DNA of 32,098 bases from Shewanella sp. Isolate13 (GTDB taxonomy: Bacteria > Pseudomonadota > Gammaproteobacteria > Enterobacterales > Shewanellaceae): assembly GCF_022398325.1 (NCBI RefSeq), contig NZ_JAKEVD010000010.1:126226-158323 (forward strand), read 5' to 3'. Below are positions 16,686 through 25,079 of the stretch, piece after piece. The translations under genes and the position numbers were made by a program. A model generated the notes under the pieces. That model made no database searches. It worked only from the letters and a program-made list of their open reading frames with translations, and was not told the DNA's origin. How positions within the stretch are numbered: position 1 is the first letter of the stretch; the number at the start of each line of letters is the position of its first letter.

Positions 16686-17233
16686 TATACGTTAGCCCAG
16701 AATGGAACGTATTGTGCGAGCAAGATATTAAGGAAATTAAGCGCAATCATCATCACTAGTAGTGATAAATCTAGCCCACCCATTGGCGGTAAAATACGGC
16801 GAATAGGGGCAAGTAGTGGCTCAGTTAGCTGACCCATTACCATTTCGATAGGGTTATTACCTTGGCTGACCCAGCTCAAAATTGCGCGTAGGATTAGCAT
16901 CCAGAACAATAATACACCCGCTTCTTTAATCACAGACACTAAAGAGACAAGCAGTAAGGTCGGTACGCTGATTGCCGCTCCTGCCATCAAGCTCAAGGTG
17001 ACAAACTTAAGCATTACAACGGCTATCGCCAATACGAAAGAGGCGGTATCGAAGCTACCAAATGATGGCAGTACGCGGCGCATTGGGCCAACGATAGGGT
17101 GGGTAGCCTTTACGATAAACTGACTGAAAGGGTTATAGAAATCGGCTCTTGCTAGCTGTAGCCAAATACGTAATACCACGACCATCAGGTATAGATCGAA
17201 TACTGTGCTTATCAGAAAACTAAATGCATTCAT
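16685..17233 (-). CDS. yggT: YggT family membrane protein
   Basis: A 182-residue inner-membrane protein with two YGGT repeats (about 10-85 and 105-180), each with paired hydrophobic helices and a conserved Pro-hairpin: [20 protein letters not shown] in the first and [20 protein letters not shown] in the second. Family members are linked to osmotic tolerance and to membrane or division protein placement, but the biochemical role is open. It follows proC by 35 bp and overlaps yggU, in the conserved yggS-proC-yggT-yggU order. Confidence 0.93.
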   Translation of the reverse strand: MNAFSFLISTVFDLYLMVVVLRIWLQLARADFYNPFSQFIVKATHPIVGPMRRVLPSFGSFDTASFVLAIAVVMLKFVTLSLMAGAAISVPTLLLVSLVSVIKEAGVLLFWMLILRAILSWVSQGNNPIEMVMGQLTEPLLAPIRRILPPMGGLDLSLLVMMIALNFLNILLAQYVPFWANV

Positions 17234-17268
17234 CTGTTTACTCTACTTGTTCAAGTTAAATTTAAAAA

Positions 17269-18087
17269 TTAGTACTGCTTTGCCATCTCTTCGGCGCGGG
17301 CGATACAATTGCTCATCGCATTATCGACCAAGCCTCGTAAGTTACCTTTTTCAAACGTCTCTACGGCTTGCGCTGTTGTACCGCCTTTCGAAGTGACGTT
17401 TGCTCTTAGCTGCGCCAAGCTAACATCTGGATTCTGTTTAGCCATTAATGCAGCACCAAGGGCTGCTTGCTGGGCCATTTCTCTGGCTGCAACTTCAGGC
17501 ATGCCGCCTTTAACCGCACTTTCTACCATAGATTCTAAAAATAGGAAGAAATAAGCAGGAGAGCTGCCCGCTAAGGCGATCACCTGATTTAAGTCATCTT
17601 CCTTATTGACCCAAACCACTTCGCCGCCAGTGGCCATTAAGGTTTCGGCGATAGCTTTGTGTTCTGTCGAGATCTCGTCTCCCGCATAAAGCCCCGTTAA
17701 GCCTACACCGATTTGCGTGGGAGTATTAGGCATAGTGCGTATTAGTTTGATCTCTTGCTTAAAATAATCGCCATAACGCTTAGCGGTAACACCAGCGGCT
17801 ATGGTGATAATCAGTTTGTTAGAAAGATCCAGACCACTTAGCTCTTCACCGACAACTTGCATCAGGTGCGGTTTTACGCCTAGCACGATAACATCGGCAG
17901 CCTTTGCCGCATCTAGGTTGCAGTTAGACACCTTGATGCCAAAGTCTGCCACCATAGCATCTAGCTTAGGTTGACTTGGATTGGTCGCTTCAATTAGCTC
18001 TGGGCTATAGCCGCTTTTCACTAGTCCACTGACGATACTGCGAGTCATGTTACCTGCGCCAATAAAGCATACTTTCTTTTGTGTCAT
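17269..18087 (-). CDS. proC: Pyrroline-5-carboxylate reductase
   Basis: ProC reduces 1-pyrroline-5-carboxylate to proline with NAD(P)H, the last step of proline synthesis. The 272 residues fit. The Rossmann motif VCFIGAGNMTRSI is at about 5-17, VLGVKPH near 70, and MPNTPTQIGVG near 120. The conserved signature VTSKGGTTAQAVETFE lies near 231-246. It lies downstream of yggS, a PLP-homeostasis gene, an adjacency widespread in bacteria. About 150 bp separate it from yggS, so it may have its own promoter there. Confidence 0.97.
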   Translation of the reverse strand: MTQKKVCFIGAGNMTRSIVSGLVKSGYSPELIEATNPSQPKLDAMVADFGIKVSNCNLDAAKAADVIVLGVKPHLMQVVGEELSGLDLSNKLIITIAAGVTAKRYGDYFKQEIKLIRTMPNTPTQIGVGLTGLYAGDEISTEHKAIAETLMATGGEVVWVNKEDDLNQVIALAGSSPAYFFLFLESMVESAVKGGMPEVAAREMAQQAALGAALMAKQNPDVSLAQLRANVTSKGGTTAQAVETFEKGNLRGLVDNAMSNCIARAEEMAKQY

Positions 18088-18205
18088 GAAGATCTCTTTT
18101 TAATTTTAGTTAGCAGCAAAAATATTAGCCGCACAGATACAGACTATTTTACCTGTTAATATCTGGGCGGATAAGAGGAATACAAGTTTTATGCTATTAA
18201 ACAAT

Positions 18206-18237
18206 TTTCATATAGCGACTAAATTAGTCATATGAAA
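18206..18237. repeat. Nested palindrome after yggS
   Basis: A central palindrome GACTAAATTAGTC (18217-18229) is flanked by TTTCATAT and ATATGAAA, giving a 32-bp nested dyad with a 3-bp insert on one side. It begins 1 bp past the yggS stop. It may be a hairpin shielding or ending the yggS message, or an operator for proC. No clear T-tract follows. Confidence 0.6.
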
Positions 18238-18238
18238 C

Positions 18239-18940
18239 TTACACCTTGGTGTAATCGCGCTCACCAAAGATAGCGCTACCAATACGCACCATGGTTGAGC
18301 CGTGGGCAACGGCTAGCTCTAAGTCATTACTCATACCGACAGACAGGGTATCTATACTGTCGAAGCGCTCTGCTAATTGCTGATAAAGCGACTGTAAGGC
18401 TGCCAGCTCCTGTGTGGCGGTTTGCTCATCGACATCCGCCGAGGGAATCGCCATAAGGCCGCGCAGAGTCAGGTTTGGTAGCTGCGCTATTTTATCGGCC
18501 AGAGCTATTACATCGCTAGCCTCAACCCCTGATTTACTCGCTTCTTGGCTGATATTGACCTGAATGCATATATTGAGCGGCGGCATTGACTCAGGGCGCT
18601 GATCGTTAAGCCTCTGGGCAATTTTTTCGCGCTCAACCGTATGCATCCAATCAAACAGTGTGGCAACCACTTTGGTCTTATTCGATTGCAGCGGGCCAAT
18701 AAAGTGCCATTCGATATCGGGGAACTCTTGGCTCAGTGCATTGATCTTTGATTCACCCTCTTGTACGTAGTTTTCACCGAAGCGGCGTTGACCGGCATGG
18801 TAGGCTTCGATGATCTGACTATTGGGTTTTGTTTTGCTCACCGCAAGCAGTTGTACATCTTCTACTCGGCGAGAAGAATTTTGCGCCGCTTGTGCGATCC
18901 GGCTCTGGGCGATTGCGAGTCTGTCTGTTATTGTTGTCAT
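18239..18940 (-). CDS. yggS: PLP homeostasis protein YggS (PLPBP family)
   Basis: A 233-residue single-domain alanine-racemase-fold protein that binds pyridoxal phosphate and keeps vitamin B6 and amino acid pools balanced. The PLP lysine is Lys36 in LLAVSKTKP. RFGENYVQE, WHFIGPLQSNK and the C-terminal SVGMSNDLELAVAHGSTMVR phosphate-binding region are all present. It is the first gene of the minus-strand block and is divergent from pilT with only 35 bp between the two start codons, so each promoter must reach into the other gene. Confidence 0.96.
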   Translation of the reverse strand: MTTITDRLAIAQSRIAQAAQNSSRRVEDVQLLAVSKTKPNSQIIEAYHAGQRRFGENYVQEGESKINALSQEFPDIEWHFIGPLQSNKTKVVATLFDWMHTVEREKIAQRLNDQRPESMPPLNICIQVNISQEASKSGVEASDVIALADKIAQLPNLTLRGLMAIPSADVDEQTATQELAALQSLYQQLAERFDSIDTLSVGMSNDLELAVAHGSTMVRIGSAIFGERDYTKV

Positions 18941-18975
18941 GTTGTAAGTTTTTGGTTGAATGGATATCCCAAACT

Positions 18976-20013
18976 ATGGAAATCACAGAGTTACTAGCCT
19001 TTAGTGTAAAGCACAATGCGTCAGATCTACACCTTTCAGCGGGTGTTTCTCCGATGATCCGTGTCGACGGTGAAGTGAGAAAGATTAATTTACCCGCATT
19101 AGATCACCAAGGTGTGCATAGCTTAGTCTATGACATCATGAACGATAAGCAGCGGAAGGATTTTGAAGAACACCTAGAGATCGATTTCTCGTTTGAGGTT
19201 CCCGGTCTCGCACGCTTTCGTGTTAACGCCTTTAACCAGTCCCGCGGTGCTGCGGCGGTTTTCCGTACCATTCCTAGCGACATTTTAAGCCTTGAGCAGC
19301 TAGGTGCGCCAGAGATCTTCAAGAAGATTGCAAGTTTTCCTCGTGGCTTAGTGCTGGTGACAGGCCCTACAGGCTCGGGTAAGAGTACCACGTTGGCGGC
19401 AATGATAGATTACGTGAATGAGAATCGTCATGACCACATTCTAACCATTGAAGACCCGATAGAATTTGTTCACCAAAACAAGCAGTGCTTGATTAACCAG
19501 CGAGAAGTGCACCGTCATACTCATAGCTTTAATGCCGCGCTTCGAAGTGCGCTTCGTGAAGATCCTGATGTGATCCTTGTGGGTGAGATGCGAGATCTTG
19601 AAACCATTCGATTGGCGATGACAGCGGCGGAAACCGGTCACTTAGTCTTCGGTACCCTGCACACCACTTCGGCGGCGAAAACGATTGACCGTGTGGTTGA
19701 CGTATTCCCTGAGGGTGAGAAGGGCATGGTTCGTACCATGTTGTCAGAGTCGTTACAGGCGGTGATCTCTCAGACCTTGATTAAGAAAGTTGGCGGCGGC
19801 CGAGTGGCAGCCCACGAAATTATGATGGGTACGCCTGCAATCCGAAATCTTATTCGTGAAGATAAGGTCGCCCAGATGTATTCGGCTATCCAGACGGGTA
19901 TGGCTCATGGCATGCAAACGCTGGATCAGTGTCTACAGAACTTGGTTAATCGTGGACAGATCTCTCGCGAAGACGCGATGGCCAAGAGTTCAAATAAACA
20001 AGCAAATTTTTAA
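18976..20013 (+). CDS. pilT: Type IV pilus retraction ATPase PilT
   Basis: PilT is the hexameric cytosolic ATPase that drives pilus retraction in twitching motility and DNA uptake. I start at 18976 (MEITELLAFSVKHNASDLHL), giving the usual 345 residues; the frame is open upstream but overlaps yggS. Visible features: Walker A GPTGSGKSTTL at about 130-140, the Asp box EDPIEFVH, Walker B ILVGEMRD, the His box HLVFGTLHTT, and the C-terminal AIRNLIRE motif important for retraction. pilU follows after 31 bp, probably in one operon. Confidence 0.96.
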   Translation: MEITELLAFSVKHNASDLHLSAGVSPMIRVDGEVRKINLPALDHQGVHSLVYDIMNDKQRKDFEEHLEIDFSFEVPGLARFRVNAFNQSRGAAAVFRTIPSDILSLEQLGAPEIFKKIASFPRGLVLVTGPTGSGKSTTLAAMIDYVNENRHDHILTIEDPIEFVHQNKQCLINQREVHRHTHSFNAALRSALREDPDVILVGEMRDLETIRLAMTAAETGHLVFGTLHTTSAAKTIDRVVDVFPEGEKGMVRTMLSESLQAVISQTLIKKVGGGRVAAHEIMMGTPAIRNLIREDKVAQMYSAIQTGMAHGMQTLDQCLQNLVNRGQISREDAMAKSSNKQANF

Positions 20014-20044
20014 TCGGTATATAGCTAATAGGAATAGTTAGTCT

Positions 20045-21157
20045 ATGGATGTTCGTCCTTTTCTAAAGGTGATGATTGAGCGTAAGGCATCGGATCTGTT
20101 TATTACCGCAGGTTTTCCACCTAGCGCTAAGATTGATGGTGAGCTGCGCCCACTCGGCGAGAACGCCTTTACTCCAGCTCAGTCGCTCGATTTTGTTGAG
20201 TCGTTAATGACCGATGTTCAAAAGCAGGAGTTTCACGAGTCTCGAGAGTGTAACTTCGCTTTTTCGGCTAAAGATTTTGGCCGATTCCGTGTTAGCGCCT
20301 TCTGGCAAAGGGAGTCTCCTGGGTGTGTAATGCGCCGGATTGAGACCAAGATCCCTGAGGTCGATGACTTGATGCTGCCACCGATCCTTAAAGACTTGGT
20401 TATGAGCAAGCGCGGGCTGGTGATCATGGTGGGTGGCACCGGTACTGGTAAGTCAACTTCTCTTGCTGCCTTAGTCGGTTATCGAAATACCCATGCCCGT
20501 GGACATATTCTGACTATTGAAGATCCTGTGGAGTTTGTGCACGACCATAGACAGAGCATTATTACTCAGCGTGAAGTTGGCATCGATACCGAGTCATTTG
20601 ACGCCGCACTTAAAAGCTCACTGCGTCAGGCGCCTGATGTGATTTTGATTGGTGAGATCCGTAGCCAAGAAACCATGGAGTTTGCGCTGTCATTTGCGGA
20701 AACCGGTCACCTTTGTATGGCGACCTTGCACGCTAACAATGCTAACCAAGCACTGGACAGGATCATGCATTTAGTGCCTGAGAGTAAGCATCATCAGTTG
20801 TTGTTCGATCTGTCCTTAAACTTGCGCGGTATTGTGGCGCAGCAACTGGTACCTAAGAGTGATGGTACAGGGCGACGAGCAGCCATTGAGGTGTTGATTA
20901 ACACGCCCCGCGTGGCGAGCTTGATTGCTAAGAATGAGCTTCATACTCTTAAAGATACCATGGCTAAATCAAACGAGCAGGGGATGCAGACCTTTGACCA
21001 GGCCTTGTTGAAACTATACACAGATGGTGAGATCAGTTATGCCGATGCCTTACATCATGCGGATTCACCCAATGATCTGCGTTTGATGATTAAGCTACAA
21101 AGCTCAGATCCTACTAGTACCAGTTCAATGGATGGGGTGACGCTCAATTTAGATTAA
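20045..21157 (+). CDS. pilU: PilT-dependent retraction ATPase PilU
   Basis: PilU is a PilT paralogue that assists retraction under load and normally depends on PilT. The 370 residues fit. Visible features: ERKASDLFITAGFPPS near the start, Walker A GGTGTGKSTSL near 135, EDPVEFVHDH, Walker B DVILIGEIRS, and the His box HLCMATLHANNA. The tail beyond the ATPase core is longer than in PilT (DSPNDLRLMIK onwards). AGGAA lies upstream of the ATG. It follows pilT by 31 bp, and a strong terminator follows. Confidence 0.96.
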   Translation: MDVRPFLKVMIERKASDLFITAGFPPSAKIDGELRPLGENAFTPAQSLDFVESLMTDVQKQEFHESRECNFAFSAKDFGRFRVSAFWQRESPGCVMRRIETKIPEVDDLMLPPILKDLVMSKRGLVIMVGGTGTGKSTSLAALVGYRNTHARGHILTIEDPVEFVHDHRQSIITQREVGIDTESFDAALKSSLRQAPDVILIGEIRSQETMEFALSFAETGHLCMATLHANNANQALDRIMHLVPESKHHQLLFDLSLNLRGIVAQQLVPKSDGTGRRAAIEVLINTPRVASLIAKNELHTLKDTMAKSNEQGMQTFDQALLKLYTDGEISYADALHHADSPNDLRLMIKLQSSDPTSTSSMDGVTLNLD

Positions 21158-21172
21158 ATTGAGACGAGATTG

Positions 21173-21207
21173 AAAAACAGGCAATAGCTTCTATTGCCTG
21201 TTTTTTT
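21173..21207 (+). terminator. Terminator after pilTU
   Basis: AAAAACAGGCAATAG pairs perfectly with CTATTGCCTGTTTTT across a 3-4 nt loop. It lies 15 bp after the pilU stop. Confidence 0.95.
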
Positions 21208-21277
21208 ACGAATAGCGTTGCTCTTTCGCTGCTTCAAAGGAATCAGCAGGGGAATTAAGATAAGTTAAGGAGTTATT

Positions 21278-22291
21278 TTGGCTAAGTATTTAGGGCTCAA
21301 CAAGGAAAATGGCCATCAAAAGCGTGGTAAAACTGGCGTGCTATTAGTTAATTTGGGGACGCCTGATGAGCCAACGGCATCAGCGGTAAGGCGTTACCTA
21401 GCGGAGTTCCTCGCCGATCCGCGAGTGGTCGAGATCCCCAAACTGCTGTGGATGCTGATCTTACATGGCATTATTTTGCGTGTACGTCCGGCAAAATCGG
21501 CAGCGCTCTACCAGCAGATTTGGACTGAGCAGGGCTCACCGTTAATGGATATCACATGTCGCCAAAGCCAAAAATTGGCTGAGCATTTTAAGCAGAGTGG
21601 CGAAGCTGTATCGGTGGATTTCTGTATGCGTTATGGTAAGCCTTCGGTGTCATCGACACTGCAGCGAATGCATAAAGAAGGTATAGATAAAATAGTGGTA
21701 CTGCCCCTGTATCCACAGTATTCAGCGCCAACAACGGCCTCAGCCTTCGATGCTATCGCTAAAGAGCTGAGCACGTGGCGTTATCTGCCAGCATTGCACT
21801 TTATTAACACTTATCATGAACATCCAGATTTTATCGAGGCATTAGCGGCTTCGATTGCCAAAGACTTTGCCCTTAATGGCCAGCCACAAAAGTTGGTGCT
21901 TTCCTACCATGGTATGCCAGAGCGTAACCTGCATCTGGGCGATCCCTATTACTGCTTTTGTATGCAGACAACCAAGTTGGTGGTGGAAAAGCTGGGACTA
22001 ACAGAGGAGCAATACATCACGACATTCCAATCTCGCTTCGGTAAAGCCAAGTGGTTAACGCCCTATACCGATGCCACCATGGAGGCTTTGCCTAGCCAAG
22101 GGGTCAAAGATATTGCGGTTGTGTGTCCAGCCTTTAGTGCTGACTGCCTAGAAACGTTAGAAGAAATAGCCGGTGAAAACCGTGAGATCTTTGAAGAGGC
22201 GGGTGGTGAGCAGTATCGTTATATTGCGGCATTAAACGATAATGATGAGCATATTAAGATGATGGCTAATATCGTTAAGCCATATATTTAG
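21278..22291 (+). CDS. hemH: Ferrochelatase
   Basis: HemH inserts ferrous iron into protoporphyrin IX, the last step of heme synthesis. The 337 residues fit the gammaproteobacterial enzyme. The start is a TTG, supported by AAGGAG 5 nt upstream. Visible features: GVLLVNLGTPDEPTASAVRR near 20, QGSPLMD near 90, the PLYPQYSAPTT signature near 150, SYHGMPERN (metal-site His) near 210, and PAFSADCLETLEEI (conserved Glu) near 290. It has its own terminator and no partner gene. Confidence 0.96.
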   Translation: MAKYLGLNKENGHQKRGKTGVLLVNLGTPDEPTASAVRRYLAEFLADPRVVEIPKLLWMLILHGIILRVRPAKSAALYQQIWTEQGSPLMDITCRQSQKLAEHFKQSGEAVSVDFCMRYGKPSVSSTLQRMHKEGIDKIVVLPLYPQYSAPTTASAFDAIAKELSTWRYLPALHFINTYHEHPDFIEALAASIAKDFALNGQPQKLVLSYHGMPERNLHLGDPYYCFCMQTTKLVVEKLGLTEEQYITTFQSRFGKAKWLTPYTDATMEALPSQGVKDIAVVCPAFSADCLETLEEIAGENREIFEEAGGEQYRYIAALNDNDEHIKMMANIVKPYI

Positions 22292-22315
22292 GATTGGTTT
22301 TAGCAATCCGCAAAA

Positions 22316-22352
22316 AACAAAAAAGGAGGCTAAGCCTCCTTTTTTGTTTTTT
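22316..22352. terminator. Bidirectional terminator between hemH and ruvX
   Basis: GGAGGC and GCCTCC form a compact stem around TTA/TAA, with A-tracts and T-tracts on both sides. It serves hemH from the left and ruvX from the right. Confidence 0.93.
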
Positions 22353-22358
22353 ATAATT

Positions 22359-22784
22359 TTAGTCGCCGTACTGATTTTCAAAGTAGCTTTCAACAATCAG
22401 TACCGCAGACATGGCATCAACTTGGCCTTTAGTTAGCGCCTTGTAACCGCCCATCTCAAATAGTCTCGCCTTAGCATCGGCTGTGGTTAGACGTTCATCT
22501 TGGGTAGCGACTTTTACGCCAAAACGGCCACTTAAGCGGTTGGCGAACTTTCTCGCTCTTTGGGTCATCTCTTGCTCTGTGCCGTCCATATTCAGTGGCA
22601 GGCCAACAACAATAAGATCCGGTTTCCACTCGTTAATGAGTGCGCCAATCTCTTCCCATTTAGGGATACCGTCCACGGCTTTAATAGAAAGTAGAGGCCG
22701 GGCACTCGCGGTAAGCTCTTGTCCAATAGCGATGCCGATACTCTTGGTACCGTAATCAAATCCTAAGACGCTTTTGTCGCCCAT
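22359..22784 (-). CDS. ruvX: RuvX/YqgF, putative pre-16S rRNA nuclease
   Basis: A 141-residue RNase H-like protein. YqgF was first named a Holliday junction resolvase and is now mostly linked to processing of the 16S rRNA 5' end. Visible features: the first acidic strand [15 protein letters not shown] (Asp9), [14 protein letters not shown] near 60, and [12 protein letters not shown] near 95; a further conserved Asp lies in [11 protein letters not shown]. It follows yqgE by 41 bp and is the last gene of this minus-strand run. Confidence 0.96.
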   Translation of the reverse strand: MGDKSVLGFDYGTKSIGIAIGQELTASARPLLSIKAVDGIPKWEEIGALINEWKPDLIVVGLPLNMDGTEQEMTQRARKFANRLSGRFGVKVATQDERLTTADAKARLFEMGGYKALTKGQVDAMSAVLIVESYFENQYGD

Positions 22785-22825
22785 TTATGTGTATTCCTAT
22801 TTAATAGTTTTGCATTGCGCTAACA

Positions 22826-23386
22826 TCACGCATGACCAGCAAGGTTCGAGAGTTGCCAAATATCAAAGCCGAGTGACTCAGTGGCAAGCTGCCAACGTTT
22901 GTCATGTTCGATATCGAACAATAGTTCTGGACTTGCGGGGATCGACAGCCAGGTGTTTTCGATAATCTCTTGTTCTAATTGACCTCGAGTCCAACCAGCA
23001 TAGCCTAGGGCGATCACAAACTTTTCCGGCGCCTTGTCTGAACCTAAACTGGTTAAGATATCTTGCGAGGTCGTTAGCATTACCTCTGGAGTAATCGCAT
23101 CACTGTTACTCCAACAGTCTTGAGTCGTATGGAGTACAAAGCCGCGTTCGGGATTAACTGGGCCGCCAACGAGAACTTCCCTTGCTAAGGAGATAATAGG
23201 CTCAGGCTCTTCGGCTAGCTCCATCTGCTCTAATAGTTCATCGACGATAATACCGCTGGGTTTGTTGATCACTATCCCCATGGCACCTTTCTCGTCATGC
23301 TCGCAAATATAAATTAATGAACGCTCAAAAAAGGTATCTTGCAAGGACGGCATTGCGATTAAGAAATGATTTTGTAAACTGTCCAT
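22826..23386 (-). CDS. yqgE: YqgE/AlgH family protein (DUF179)
   Basis: A 186-residue AlgH/DUF179 protein of unknown biochemical role; AlgH was named for an effect on alginate in Pseudomonas. The family N-terminus [17 protein letters not shown] is present, as are [18 protein letters not shown], the [13 protein letters not shown] motif near 85-97 and [16 protein letters not shown] near 135. I use the ATG at 23386 because it matches the family start; an in-frame ATG four codons earlier (23398) has no ribosome site. It precedes ruvX, a common pair. Confidence 0.94.
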   Translation of the reverse strand: MDSLQNHFLIAMPSLQDTFFERSLIYICEHDEKGAMGIVINKPSGIIVDELLEQMELAEEPEPIISLAREVLVGGPVNPERGFVLHTTQDCWSNSDAITPEVMLTTSQDILTSLGSDKAPEKFVIALGYAGWTRGQLEQEIIENTWLSIPASPELLFDIEHDKRWQLATESLGFDIWQLSNLAGHA

Positions 23387-23409
23387 CGATTTTTCCATTG
23401 TGGCAGGGG

Positions 23410-23739
23410 TTAACCACCCGCCAATTTGACAGTGTAATTGAGTTTTTCAAGCAGAGTTTTTAGTTGTTCTCTATTATCGGTTTGCACTTCAATATTGAAC
23501 TCTTTAACTGTACCGCCACAGCCGCACTGTTTTTTCAGTTTTTGAGCTAAAGCCTTTAGCTCCTTTTCTTGTAACCCAAGACCTTTAATGACAGATACGC
23601 CTTTGCCTTTACGGCCCTTACTATCTTTATGAATTCTGACAATTCCGTCACCTTCTGGCGCCGTTTGAGTCTGTTTTTCGGGGGCAATTCTGCCACTATC
23701 AGTGCTATAGACTAATGATACGTTTGGATCGGATTTCAT
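23410..23739 (-). CDS. yciH: SUI1/eIF1-family translation factor YciH
   Basis: A 109-residue protein with the SUI1/eIF1 fold in residues 35-109. The bacterial YciH family can affect start-site fidelity in vitro, but its role in the cell is not settled. [16 protein letters not shown], the conserved [12 protein letters not shown] segment and the end [14 protein letters not shown] are all visible. The first 30 residues are variable ([11 protein letters not shown] is shared by relatives). It starts 155 bp from the next gene and lies 23-24 bp upstream of yqgE, so the three genes down to ruvX may be one transcript. Confidence 0.93.
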   Translation of the reverse strand: MKSDPNVSLVYSTDSGRIAPEKQTQTAPEGDGIVRIHKDSKGRKGKGVSVIKGLGLQEKELKALAQKLKKQCGCGGTVKEFNIEVQTDNREQLKTLLEKLNYTVKLAGG

Positions 23740-23817
23740 TTGTATGGTCGCTGGTGAACTAATGGAAGCAGTTTAGCAAAGTTGCCGGCGTTACGGGAGA
23801 GGCGGGTAACAGAATCT

Positions 23818-23926
23818 GCGCGTTTACTCTGTTCTATGGCATTTATAAACACGGTCGAAAATCAAAGGCTAGAATCAATGCTTAAAACTCAGAGTAAGCC
23901 CCAAAGTTGAGGGGCGGTAAACGCGC
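23818..23926. repeat. Inverted repeat GCGCGTTTAC flanking 89 bp
   Basis: GCGCGTTTAC (23818-23827) and GTAAACGCGC (23917-23926) are perfect 10-bp inverted repeats. Inside, GCCCC (23898-23902) and GGGGC (23911-23915) form a short hairpin just beyond the small membrane-protein gene, possibly its terminator. Whether the outer pair is functional is not clear. Confidence 0.5.
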
Positions 23927-23934
23927 AAGTGCAT

Positions 23935-24255
23935 TTACAGGTATAGTGCTAGCTCAATCAGTAACGATGCAAAAGTTAGAGTGGCTAAAGGAGCCAGATA
24001 CTTATGAGCACTTGGTAGGGCAATGGCGCAAGAGGTCAAAACAAAACCAATTGCTGTGCCAGCAAAATGGATGACAGGGGAGCTGGCTATGGCAATAATG
24101 AGCCAACTTAGTACTAATAAAGGCAGTATTACAAGTGAATGCTTACTGAATTTATCGACGATAGAAGGCTGGTTATCCGCTTTATCTGTGACTTTTTCTG
24201 GTGTGATGAAAAACATCACAGTTGCGATGGCAAAAGCCGCGATAAACCAAGACAT
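23935..24255 (-). CDS. Small inner-membrane protein under Fur boxes
   Basis: A 106-residue hydrophobic protein with about four transmembrane segments: residues 1-17, about 43-60, 63-82 and 88-105. A charged loop with KVTDKADNQPS lies after the first helix. I do not recognise a family with certainty. Length, topology and iron control recall the small DUF3325-type membrane proteins found with iron-uptake genes, but that is a guess. Two overlapping Fur boxes lie 26-50 bp upstream of the ATG, so repression by iron is likely. A weak GAGAG is the only ribosome site. Confidence 0.7.
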   Translation of the reverse strand: MSWFIAAFAIATVMFFITPEKVTDKADNQPSIVDKFSKHSLVILPLLVLSWLIIAIASSPVIHFAGTAIGFVLTSCAIALPSAHKYLAPLATLTFASLLIELALYL

Positions 24256-24280
24256 AAAATGACTCTCTATAAAAGCTAAT

Positions 24281-24305
24281 CTAATTGATAATCATTATCA
24301 TTAGG
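24281..24305. promoter_or_regulatory. Two overlapping Fur boxes
   Basis: The 13-bp core GATAATCATTATC (24287-24299) is perfect. Reading 24281-24299 against the 19-bp Fur consensus gives 15 matches, and 24287-24305 on the minus strand gives 16, a 6-bp offset typical of tandem Fur binding. It sits in the divergent region, much closer to the small membrane gene (26 bp) than to the lipoprotein gene (125 bp). Confidence 0.85.
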
Positions 24306-24429
24306 TTGTTTGCTTAAGTCAAGCTGAACCTGTTGAGGATTTACTAAAATTGAGTTGTAGATCCATAAATTGCTCTGTAAGCTGGTTTAATAAGTACTCA
24401 AAAGATAAAAGAATATTGTTGGAGATAAC

Positions 24430-24990
24430 ATGAAGAAGTTATTGGTAATCATGGCGGCGCTAGCATTAAGTGCATGTAGTTCACTTAAAACGAGCTCAGA
24501 TTATGATCCAGGTGTAAACTTTTCAGAGGTGAAAACCTACGCTTGGGTAGAGAAGAAAACAGCGGATGCGACATATCATTTAGATGGTTTGATGGATCAA
24601 CGCGTGCGTAAAGCGGTGGATGATCAGCTGCAGCTAAAAGGGCTAACAAAAGCCGATGTTGGCAGTGCTGATGTATTGGTTAACTATCTAACCAAAGTCG
24701 ATAAGAAGATTAATGTCGACACCTTCAATTCTAACTATGGTTATAACCCATATTATGGCCCAGGTTGGGGCTGGGGTGGTGTTGGTCACACTCAAACCAC
24801 GGTGCGTGAATATGAAGTCGGTACTTTGATCCTTGATTTAGTTAACGCTAAAACAGGTAAGCTAATCTGGAGAGGCTCTGTCGCCGACACAATGCGCGAC
24901 AAAGATACCCCTGAAGAGCGCGTGGAAGTGGTAAATGCAGCGGTAGGTGCACTGTTACTTAACTACCCACCAAAGCCTGAAGATAAGTAA
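24430..24990 (+). CDS. DUF4136 lipoprotein
   Basis: A 186-residue lipoprotein. The signal ends in the lipobox LSAC at about 13-16, and the Ser after Cys favours transport to the outer membrane. The mature part fits DUF4136: YDPGVNFSEVKTYAWVE near 25, a middle DQLQLKGLTKADVGSADVLV, a Gly/Tyr/Trp-rich stretch (YNPYYGPGWGWGGVGH) near 105-120, and GTLILDLVNAKTGKLIWRG near 131-149. Function unknown. GGAG lies 6 nt before the ATG, and a strong terminator follows. It is monocistronic. Confidence 0.9.
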   Translation: MKKLLVIMAALALSACSSLKTSSDYDPGVNFSEVKTYAWVEKKTADATYHLDGLMDQRVRKAVDDQLQLKGLTKADVGSADVLVNYLTKVDKKINVDTFNSNYGYNPYYGPGWGWGGVGHTQTTVREYEVGTLILDLVNAKTGKLIWRGSVADTMRDKDTPEERVEVVNAAVGALLLNYPPKPEDK

Positions 24991-25021
24991 GCTTTTAGTT
25001 ATTGAGCTATCACTTAACAAG

Positions 25022-25047
25022 AAACGGCCAAATGGCCGTTTTTTTAT
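25022..25047 (+). terminator. Terminator after DUF4136 gene
   Basis: AAACGGCCA pairs with TGGCCGTTT across two to four loop bases and is followed by seven T. On the other strand the tail is only TTTCTT, so it may weakly end the leucine-rich-repeat gene too. Confidence 0.9.
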
Positions 25048-25079
25048 ATATTGAAACTGATACTTAGTATTTTTATCAT

